DNA of 64,000 bases, taken from NCBI GenBank assembly GCA_050180895.1, contig JBFXDS010000001.1:62001-126000 (forward strand), in the 5' to 3' direction. Below the pieces are notes generated by a model. It was not told the origin of the DNA. It ran no database searches and worked only from the letters and a program-made list of their open reading frames with translations. This DNA is from JBGPEQ01 sp050180895. Lineage in GTDB: Bacteria; Pseudomonadota; Alphaproteobacteria; Dongiales; Dongiaceae. Of the stretch, positions 58,019 to 64,000 are shown one piece after another (within the stretch, counting starts at the first letter, position 1; the number at the start of each line of letters is the position of its first letter). Made by a program: the position numbers and the translations under genes.

Positions 58019-58402
58019 ATGCATCGATTCGCCGCTGCGGCGTCGTTGATCGCCGCCATCTGCGTGCCGGTCTCTGTGGCTGTCGCTGATGGCGATCCGG
58101 CGAAGGGCGAGAAGATCTTCGCGAAGTGCAAGGCCTGCCATACGGTCGAGGCGGGAAAGAACAAGGTCGGCCCCTCGCTTGCAGGGCTGTTCGGCCGTAC
58201 CGCCGGGACCGTCGACGGCTTCAAATACTCGGAAGCCATGAGCGGGTCCGGCATCGTCTGGGCAGACGATACCCTGCAGCAATATCTCGAGAATCCGAAG
58301 GCCTTCGTTCCCGGCAACAAGATGATCTTCGTGGGCTTGAAGAAGCCCGAGGAGCGCGAGGACGTGATCGCCTATCTGAAACAGGCGACCGGCGCGCAGT
58401 GA
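58019..58402 (+). CDS. Class I soluble cytochrome c (c2/c552-like)
   Basis: 127 residues with a cleavable signal (HRFAAAASLIAAICVPVSVAVA) and a single heme site CKACH; the sixth ligand is Met in PGNKMIFVGL. The spacing GPSLAGLFGRTAGTVDGFKYS is typical of alphaproteobacterial class I cytochromes c2. It shuttles electrons in the periplasm between respiratory complexes. GGGAGGAG precedes ATG 58019. The hemA gene follows 65 bp later in the same direction, a meaningful pairing of heme synthesis with a heme protein. Confidence 0.92.
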   Translation: MHRFAAAASLIAAICVPVSVAVADGDPAKGEKIFAKCKACHTVEAGKNKVGPSLAGLFGRTAGTVDGFKYSEAMSGSGIVWADDTLQQYLENPKAFVPGNKMIFVGLKKPEEREDVIAYLKQATGAQ

Positions 58403-58467
58403 CATCGAGCGGGCGCCGCCGCGCCACGGAGAGCGAAATCGGCGCGGCGGGGTCGGGGGACCGAGGG

Positions 58468-59679
58468 ATGGATTACGAGCGTTTCTTCCTGCAACGGATT
58501 GCCGGCCTGAAGGCGGAAGGCCGTTACCGCGTCTTCGCCGACCTGGAGCGGCTGGCCGGCGCGTTTCCCGGCGCCACCTATCGGGGCACCGGCGCCGCAC
58601 GCGCGGTGACCGTCTGGTGCTCCAACGACTATCTCGGCATGGGCCAGGACGCGCGTGTGCTGTCGGCCATGATCGAGGCGCTGGAGCGCTGCGGCGCCGG
58701 CGCCGGCGGCACCCGAAACATCGCCGGCACGACTCACCACCATGTTCTCCTGGAGCGCGAGCTGGCCGACCTGCACGGCAAGGAGGCGGCGCTCCTGTTC
58801 ACCTCGGGCTATGTCTCCAATCTCGCGACGCTGGCCACGCTGGCGGCCCAATTGCCGGATTGCGTCGTGCTCTCGGACGCCCGCAATCATGCCTCCATGA
58901 TCGAGGGCATCCGCCACAGTCGCGCGGAGAAGCGCATCTTCCGGCACAATGATCCGGCCGATCTCGACCGGCTGCTGGCGGACCTCCCGGCGCAGCGGCC
59001 GAAGATCGTGGCGTTCGAATCGGTCTACTCGATGGACGGCGATATCGCGCCGATCGGCGAGCTGTGCGACGTGGCCGAGCGGCACGGCGCGATGACCTAT
59101 CTCGACGAGGTCCATGCGGTCGGCCTCTACGGCCCGCGCGGCGGCGGCATCGCCGAGCGCGATGGGTTGACGCACCGGCTGACGGTGATCGAAGGCACGC
59201 TGGCCAAGGCCTACGGCGTGGTCGGCGGCTATATCGCCGCTTCGGCAGCGCTGGTCGATTTCGTCCGCAGCTTCGCCTCCGCCTTCATCTTCACCACGGC
59301 GCTGCCGCCAGCCATCGCCGCGGGGGCGCTCGCCAGCGTGCGCCATCTCAAGGCGAGCGGCGCGGAGCGCGAGCGCCACCACGCCCGCGTCGCCGAGGTC
59401 AAGCGGCGACTGGCGCAAGAGGGCCTGCCGGTGATGCCGTCGGCGAGCCACATCGTGCCCGTCCTTGTCGGCGATCCCCTCCGTTGCAAGCAGATTACCG
59501 ACCTGCTGCTCGCCCGCCACGACATCTATGTCCAGCCGATCAACTATCCCACGGTGCCGCGCGGCGCCGAACGGCTGCGGCTGACGCCGACGCCGCTTCA
59601 CACGACCGCGGACATCGACCGCCTGGTCGCGGCACTATCGTCGATCTGGTCCGAGCTCGCCCTCAAGCGCGCCGCCTGA
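58468..59679 (+). CDS. hemA: 5-aminolevulinate synthase
   Basis: 403 residues, the usual length. The PLP Lys is in GTLAKAYGVVGGY, and the N-terminal RYRVFADLERLAG, GAGAGGTRNIAGTTHHH and YLDEVHAVGLYGPRGGG motifs are diagnostic. The enzyme condenses glycine and succinyl-CoA to 5-aminolevulinate, the first step of heme synthesis in alphaproteobacteria. GAGGG lies immediately before ATG 58468. Possibly co-transcribed with the upstream cytochrome c gene. Confidence 0.93.
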   Translation: MDYERFFLQRIAGLKAEGRYRVFADLERLAGAFPGATYRGTGAARAVTVWCSNDYLGMGQDARVLSAMIEALERCGAGAGGTRNIAGTTHHHVLLERELADLHGKEAALLFTSGYVSNLATLATLAAQLPDCVVLSDARNHASMIEGIRHSRAEKRIFRHNDPADLDRLLADLPAQRPKIVAFESVYSMDGDIAPIGELCDVAERHGAMTYLDEVHAVGLYGPRGGGIAERDGLTHRLTVIEGTLAKAYGVVGGYIAASAALVDFVRSFASAFIFTTALPPAIAAGALASVRHLKASGAERERHHARVAEVKRRLAQEGLPVMPSASHIVPVLVGDPLRCKQITDLLLARHDIYVQPINYPTVPRGAERLRLTPTPLHTTADIDRLVAALSSIWSELALKRAA

Positions 59680-59708
59680 CCGTCGGTCCGAGCCCGCGCC
59701 GGCGAAAT

Positions 59709-60455
59709 CTATGCTTCCCGAAGCGGCACGACGTTGGCGACGAAGAGGTAGCCGACGCCGTGCATGGTCTTGATCAGCATCGGGTTCTCCGGATCGACCT
59801 CGATCTTCTTGCGCAGCCGTCCGACCATGACGTCGACGCTGCGGTCGAACGGACTCGCCTCGCGGCCGCGCGTCAGGTCGAGGATCTGATCACGCGTCAG
59901 GACGCGCTGCGGGTGGGTGAGAAAGGCGACCAGGAGCTCGAACTCCGAGGTCGTCAGCTCGACCTGCTCGCCGTTGCCGCGCACGAGCGTGCGGCTGGCC
60001 AAGTCTGCCGTCCAATCGCCGAAGCGCAACAGCTTGTCCGCCGTGCCCCTGCGGATGCCGCCGTTGCCCCGGCCGGTCCGGCGCAGGATGCTGCGCACGC
60101 GCGCCAGCAGCTCGCGCAGCTCCACCGGTTTCAGCACGTAGTCGTCGGCGCCGATCTCGAGTCCGACGATGCGGTCGGTGGCGTCCTGCCGGCCGGTGAG
60201 GATCAGCAGGCCCAATTCGCCCTGCTCGCGTAGCGAGCGGGTCAGCGACAGCCCGTCTTCACCGGGAAGGCCGAGGTCGATGATGGCCATGTCATAGGCA
60301 AGCTGGGCGAGCTGCTTGCGTGCCGCCGCGGCGTCAGGGGCGACATCCACCTCGTAGCCGGCGTCCTCGAGGTAGAGCTTGATGGTCCGCGCCAGGGCGC
60401 GGTCGTCGTCCACCACCAGAAGGCGCTGCGGCCTGTGTAGTCGACCCTCCGCCAT
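59709..60455 (-). CDS. OmpR-family response regulator
   Basis: 248 residues from ATG 60455. Receiver domain with acidic pair VVDDDRALAR, phospho-acceptor Asp in AIIDLGLPGEDG, and Lys in VLKPVEL; C-terminal winged helix ending DRSVDVMVGRLRKKIEVDPENPMLIKTMHGVGYLF. It should be a transcription factor activated by a sensor kinase, none of which is adjacent. A TTGAC-N6-GTCAA inverted repeat at 60485-60500 directly upstream could be an autoregulatory site. Confidence 0.9.
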   Translation of the reverse strand: MAEGRLHRPQRLLVVDDDRALARTIKLYLEDAGYEVDVAPDAAAARKQLAQLAYDMAIIDLGLPGEDGLSLTRSLREQGELGLLILTGRQDATDRIVGLEIGADDYVLKPVELRELLARVRSILRRTGRGNGGIRRGTADKLLRFGDWTADLASRTLVRGNGEQVELTTSEFELLVAFLTHPQRVLTRDQILDLTRGREASPFDRSVDVMVGRLRKKIEVDPENPMLIKTMHGVGYLFVANVVPLREA

Positions 60456-60860
60456 GCCTTTCAAAAGAACCGAAGCCAATCTTTTTGACTATGCGGTCAA
60501 CAGTAAGTCCTGCCCTCCGCAAATGCAATGTCGCGGACCGCAACCACGACCAAATCCGTGGTCGTGCCATCCCTTTGGCGCCGATCAGTCCGGCAATCGT
60601 TACAAGTTGATACATCTTTTTTCATCGCCGACATAGCTCGGTTTCCTCCGCGCCCTATCACATCCGCCACGAACGTCAGCTTCTGGAGGTCGAGCTTCTC
60701 GGCCTTCGGGAGCCGGTCGGTCGGGGCCGGCGAATTGAGTGCGGATCGCAGGCCCCGGCCGGCTGGCAATCGCCCGCAACGCCGCCGAAGAAACGAGACA
60801 GGCGCGCCCTCCCGCGGAACTGCAGCGAGCGGGCGCGCTACAACGGGAGCGATCTAGTCC
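60456..60860. other. 405-bp gap between two response regulator genes
   Basis: No convincing gene. It holds a TTGAC-N6-GTCAA inverted repeat (60485-60500) next to the OmpR-type gene start, and a hairpin CACGACC (60545-60551) with GGTCGTG (60560-60566). It carries the divergent promoters of the two regulator genes, which cannot be assigned precisely. Confidence 0.6.
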
Positions 60861-61277
60861 ATGGCACTGATCATGATCGTCGACGATGATCTCCACATCC
60901 AGCTGGCGCTGCGCCAGATCGTCGAGTCTGCCGGCCACAGCGCTATCGAAGCCGGCAACGGCGAAGATGCGATCGAGATGTTCCAGGAGTTCCGTCCCGA
61001 CCTCGTCATCACCGACATCTTCATGCCGCAGGTGGACGGGATCGAGACGATCCGCGCGATCCGCCGCTGCGATCCCGACGCCAGAATCATCGCCATGTCC
61101 GGCTGCCATGTCGACAGCGTCTGGGACTACCTCGGCTCGGCGGTGGTGCTCGGGGCCGATCTGGCGCTGGCGAAGCCGTTCACGGGCGCCCAGCTGACGA
61201 ACGCGATCAGCTCGCTGCTGACGCGCGAGCCGGCGGAGAGCCACGGCGCATCGGCCCGTTGCGCCGCCGCGCCCTGA
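60861..61277 (+). CDS. Single-domain response regulator (CheY-like)
   Basis: 138 residues, receiver only: IVDDDLHIQ acidic pocket, phospho-acceptor Asp in LVITDIFMPQVDG, Ser in AMSGC and Lys in LALAKPFTG, with a short basic/Ala tail. Without an output domain it must act by protein contact, for example in a phosphorelay or on a flagellar or cell-cycle target. No chemotaxis genes are near. It is divergent from the OmpR-type regulator across a 405-bp gap. Confidence 0.88.
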   Translation: MALIMIVDDDLHIQLALRQIVESAGHSAIEAGNGEDAIEMFQEFRPDLVITDIFMPQVDGIETIRAIRRCDPDARIIAMSGCHVDSVWDYLGSAVVLGADLALAKPFTGAQLTNAISSLLTREPAESHGASARCAAAP

Positions 61278-61282
61278 GCGGC

Positions 61283-62488
61283 TCACGCCGGCCGGTCCGG
61301 CCAGGACAAAAGCGCCTCATATTGCCGCTGCCGCAAGTCCGCGAGCGTGGGTGACGGCCGGCCGCGGATCGCCGCGGCGACGGCGGCGATCTGGTCGGCA
61401 ACCACCTCGGCCTCCCCGGGGTGCAGGTTGCACGGATCGAGAAAGACATGCCCGTGCTCGACTTCGTGATCGCGCACGATGATCGGCGGCTCTGCCGCGG
61501 CCAGCGCGGCGGCCAGCGCCCAGGCCGTGGTGCCGGCCGCCGCCACATCCACCTCGATCTTCAGCCGGTCGAGCGGGTTGTCCGTGGGATCGGGGACGAT
61601 GCTGGGCCGCAGCCCCGGCACGGCGGCGAGACGCTCCATCCATAGGTTCAGATAGTCCGACTCGCGCGCCCGCACCGCCGCATGGTCGCGCTTCGCCCAC
61701 GCCTCGAGGGCGACGATGGCGCCGGCGATCCCCTCCTTGCCCACCTTCATGCCGCGGCCGATGCCGTGATTCTGCAGGAACGCGGCGCGCACCAGGTCCT
61801 TGCGGCCGGCGACGATGCCGGCCGTGGGGCCGCCGAGGAACTTGTGGGCGCTGTAGCCGACCAGGTCGGCGCCCTTGGCGAGGAAGCCGCGCAGGTCGTA
61901 TTCGGACGCCGCGTCGACGATCACGGGAATCCCGTGCGCCCGGCAGACCGCGCAGAACTCGGCCAGCTCGATCTGCCCGTACTGCACCGCGTGATGCGAG
62001 ACGACATAGACCGCCGCGGCCGTCCGCTCGCCGATGCGGCCGATCAGATGATGGGGCCGCGCATAGGTCGCGTGACCGACCGGGATTGCCCTGGCCCCGG
62101 CGAGCCGGATCGCCTGCTCGATCGGCGCCCCGTAGTGAACCATATGGCCGACCTGGATCAGGACCTCGTCCTTCATGCCGCAGGCATCGGGCAGCTGCTC
62201 GATGCGCGCCAGGTTGGCCCCGGTCATGCAGCCGGCGACGGCGATGGTGATCCCGGCCGAGCAGGAGGCGGTGATGCAGCCGGCCTCGGCGCCGGTCGCA
62301 TCGGCAATGACCTGGGACGCCCGGCGGTGCAGCTCGTTGATCTCGACGAACTCGGTCAGGATGCCGGCAACCGCCGTCACCGCTTCGGGCACGACGATCG
62401 AGGCGCCCAGCGACGTCATGGTGCCGGACACGTTGATGACGCGACGCAGCCCGAGTTGCGGGCGGATATCCGGGCGGTTGGACGACAT
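61283..62488 (-). CDS. SelA-like PLP-dependent enzyme (DgaE/ammonia-lyase type)
   Basis: 401 residues of fold-type I PLP enzyme. The schiff-base Lys is in YSAHKFLGGPTAGIVAG, and LRRVINVSGTMTSLGASIVVPEAV is the characteristic N-terminus of the selenocysteine synthase-like family, which includes D-glucosaminate-6-phosphate ammonia-lyase. It lacks SelA N-terminal RNA-binding features and is not near selB/selC. GAGGA lies 8 bp before ATG 62488. It is 28 bp downstream of the polar amino-acid ABC operon on the same strand, so it probably acts on the imported amino acid or amino sugar acid. Confidence 0.82.
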   Translation of the reverse strand: MSSNRPDIRPQLGLRRVINVSGTMTSLGASIVVPEAVTAVAGILTEFVEINELHRRASQVIADATGAEAGCITASCSAGITIAVAGCMTGANLARIEQLPDACGMKDEVLIQVGHMVHYGAPIEQAIRLAGARAIPVGHATYARPHHLIGRIGERTAAAVYVVSHHAVQYGQIELAEFCAVCRAHGIPVIVDAASEYDLRGFLAKGADLVGYSAHKFLGGPTAGIVAGRKDLVRAAFLQNHGIGRGMKVGKEGIAGAIVALEAWAKRDHAAVRARESDYLNLWMERLAAVPGLRPSIVPDPTDNPLDRLKIEVDVAAAGTTAWALAAALAAAEPPIIVRDHEVEHGHVFLDPCNLHPGEAEVVADQIAAVAAAIRGRPSPTLADLRQRQYEALLSWPDRPA

Positions 62489-62516
62489 GGCAATGATCCT
62501 CGGTCTGGAGGGGCGC

Positions 62517-63338
62517 CTAGGACCCGCGCTCCCGCCTTCGGTTACTGTCAAGGCGCGACAGGAAGGTCTTGAGACGGTCGTGGGTCGGGTTGTCCAGCAC
62601 CTCCACCGGCCGGCCCTCGACGATGATGCGTCCGCCGTCCATGAACACCACGAGGTCGCTGACCTCGCGGGCGAAGGCCATCTCGTGGGTGACGACGATC
62701 ATGGTCATGCCGTCGTCCGCAAGCTGGCGCACGACCGCCAGCACCTCGCCCACCAGCTCCGGGTCGAGCGCCGAGGTGATCTCGTCGAGCAGCAGCACCT
62801 TCGGCTCCATGGCGACGGCGCGGGCGATGCCGACGCGCTGCTGCTGCCCGCCCGAGAGCTGCGCGGGGTAGCTGTCGAACTTGTCGGCCAGGCCCACCCG
62901 CGTCAGCCAGCGCTCGGCGGCGGCACGCGCCTCGGCCTTGCTCTTGCCGCGCACCTTGCGCAGGCCGAGCATCACGTTTTCCGCTGCGGTCAGGTGCGGG
63001 AACAGGAAGAACATCTGAAAGACCATGCCGGTCTCGGCGCGGATCGCCGACAACTCCCGCTCGCGCCGCCGGCGGTGGCGGCCGGCCGCGTCGTCGTAGC
63101 CGACCTCGACGCCGTCGAGTTGGATCGAGCCTTCGTCGTAGTGCTCCAGCGCGTTCACGCAGCGCAGCAGGGTCGTCTTGCCGCTGCCCGAGGGTCCGAT
63201 GACGCTGACGACTTCGCCGCGCCGCACGTCGAGGTCGACGCCGTTCAGCACTCGGGTCCGGCCGAACGACTTGCCGAGTCCGCGGATGCGGACGACGACG
63301 TCGCCGTCCGCGGCCGATGCCGGAGCCGTGGCGGTCAT
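62517..63338 (-). CDS. Polar amino-acid ABC transporter ATP-binding protein
   Basis: 273 residues. Walker A GPSGSGKTTLLRC, signature LSGGQQQRVGIARA, Walker B VLLLDEITSALDPEL and H-loop VTHEMAFAREV are intact, with FQMFFLFPHLTAAENV as in GlnQ/HisP. An inserted basic stretch (AAGRHRRRRERE, about residues 83-94) lies between Walker A and the Q-loop. It overlaps the permease gene by four bases. Amino-acid specificity is set by the binding protein, not visible here. Confidence 0.9.
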   Translation of the reverse strand: MTATAPASAADGDVVVRIRGLGKSFGRTRVLNGVDLDVRRGEVVSVIGPSGSGKTTLLRCVNALEHYDEGSIQLDGVEVGYDDAAGRHRRRRERELSAIRAETGMVFQMFFLFPHLTAAENVMLGLRKVRGKSKAEARAAAERWLTRVGLADKFDSYPAQLSGGQQQRVGIARAVAMEPKVLLLDEITSALDPELVGEVLAVVRQLADDGMTMIVVTHEMAFAREVSDLVVFMDGGRIIVEGRPVEVLDNPTHDRLKTFLSRLDSNRRRERGS

Positions 63339-63985
63339 TCGCGGATGTAGGCGTATCGGGCCTCGAGCCGGCGGCTCAGGCTCGACAGGCTGTAGTTGAT
63401 GGCGAAATAGATCATGGCGCCGACGACGTAGATCGGCATCGGCTCGTAGACGCGGCCGATTACCTGCTTCATGGCGAACAGCAACTCGACGATGCCGACC
63501 AGGGAAACGAAGGCGCTGCCCTTCACCATGTCCGTGACGTTGTTGATCCAGGGCGGCAGGAAGCGGCGAAGGGCCTGCGGAAAGATGATGTAGATCATGC
63601 GCGCCCAGAAACCGAGACCGATCGCCTTGCCGGCTTCCGTCTGGCCGAAATGGATCGACTGAATCGCCCCCCGCGCGGTTTCCGTCACCTTCGCCGCGGC
63701 AAATACGGTAAGCGCGATGACGGCGGCGAGAAAGTTGTTGAGGTCGAAGCCGATAAGGAGCGGCAGTCCATAGTAGACCGTGAAGATCAGAACGACGATC
63801 GGGATTCCGCGGATGACGTCGCAGTACAGGCGAACCAGCCAGCGCACCGGCCACGGGCCGAAGCTCGCGCTCATGCCGAGCAGGACACCGGCCACGAGCG
63901 AGGACAGGACGACGAGGCCGGATACCGCCAGCGTTATCAGGAATCCCTGCCAGAGAAAGGGCAATGAGTAGAGGGCGAGGTCCAT
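63335..63985 (-). CDS. Polar amino-acid ABC transporter permease (HisM/GlnP type)
   Basis: 216 residues with five membrane segments and the family loop ETARGAIQSIHFGQTEAGKAIGLGFWARMIYIIFPQALRRFLP that contacts the ATPase. Its ATG (63985) is preceded on this strand by a TGA only three bases away that would end another gene, consistent with a second permease beyond the window edge. It forms an importer with the ATPase downstream; the SelA-like enzyme completes the operon. Confidence 0.9.
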   Translation of the reverse strand: MDLALYSLPFLWQGFLITLAVSGLVVLSSLVAGVLLGMSASFGPWPVRWLVRLYCDVIRGIPIVVLIFTVYYGLPLLIGFDLNNFLAAVIALTVFAAAKVTETARGAIQSIHFGQTEAGKAIGLGFWARMIYIIFPQALRRFLPPWINNVTDMVKGSAFVSLVGIVELLFAMKQVIGRVYEPMPIYVVGAMIYFAINYSLSSLSRRLEARYAYIRE

Positions 63986-63988
63986 GGC

Positions 63989-64000
63989 TCAGCGCCTCAC
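63989..64000 (-). CDS. Extreme 3' end of a preceding gene (partial)
   Basis: Only three codons and a stop (VRR then TGA, 63989-63991) are visible on the minus strand immediately before the permease start. By gene order it is most likely the second permease of the same importer; too little is present to name it. Confidence 0.3.
   Translation of the reverse strand: MRR

Noticed and set aside
60545..60566. Terminator between the two response regulator genes
   Set aside because: A 7-bp hairpin is present but no T tract follows and the flanking genes are divergent, so no transcript should end there.

Overview
The window is very GC-rich throughout and looks like a chromosomal segment of an alphaproteobacterium, probably of the Rhodospirillales/Hyphomicrobiales type. 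Pointers are a C4-pathway 5-aminolevulinate synthase, a CpdR-like receiver beside N-formylglutamate amidohydrolase and a tRNA-Val(GAC), a DUF1127 protein, a PAS_5 protein, a GTTC-N7-GTTC type LexA box, and the palindromic repeat family (CCTTCGACAAGCTCAGGATG) common in this class. I see no rRNA, CRISPR array, transposase, integrase or phage gene. Species-level assignment is not possible by eye.

Layout. 1-4.9 kb: a TIM-barrel sugar isomerase/epimerase (5' cut by the window edge), a Gfo/Idh/MocA oxidoreductase, a TPR protein with a C-terminal 2OG-Fe(II) oxygenase fold, and a convergent S1C protease. 4.9-10.3 kb: a metal-homeostasis block with divergent csoR and copA around a CsoR-type operator, a Tat-exported multicopper oxidase, and an SmtB-type ArsR repressor coupled to a cation-efflux protein. 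10.4-15.1 kb: a Gld-like ABC exporter operon (ATPase, permease, GldG-like protein, DUF4340 protein). 15.1-15.9 kb: repeats and an orphan SOS box. 15.9-31.8 kb: mostly single genes (mandelate racemase-like enzyme, PCC-domain protein, TPP enzyme, Sel1 protein, GNAT, GST, amidase, Nudix, DUF1127, alpha/beta hydrolase), the methionine pair metY-metA, a patatin and a DegT aminotransferase.

31.9-40.7 kb is a coherent sugar or polyol uptake and oxidation locus. It has a Gfo/Idh dehydrogenase, a TIM-barrel isomerase and a LacI regulator in one tightly overlapping operon, a convergent CUT1 ABC transporter operon, and a zinc alcohol dehydrogenase divergent from the transporter. Two copies of a 16-bp LacI-type operator (reverse complements of each other) sit in front of the two ends, so the locus is probably one regulon; the substrate is unknown.

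40.8-64 kb: MscS channel, PhyH-type dioxygenase, SDR, YajQ, cupin, a dgcN-dgcA D-glutamate pair, CHASE4-type sensor kinase, lytic transglycosylase, N-formylglutamate amidohydrolase, cpdR, tRNA-Val, PfpI protein, SDR with an unusual active site, topoisomerase IB, cytochrome c, hemA, two response regulators, and a SelA-like PLP enzyme next to a polar amino-acid ABC transporter running off the right edge.

The most interesting items outside ordinary genes are: a predicted ~100-nt small RNA (about 51559-51658) with its own promoter, three stem-loops, two CUCCCAG motifs and a textbook terminator; the two-site LacI regulon; a 13-codon Cys-containing leader ORF overlapping the copA start; a LacI regulator missing part of its ligand domain; and an SOS box with no recognisable SOS gene. 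All calls come from reading the sequence; no database search was run.
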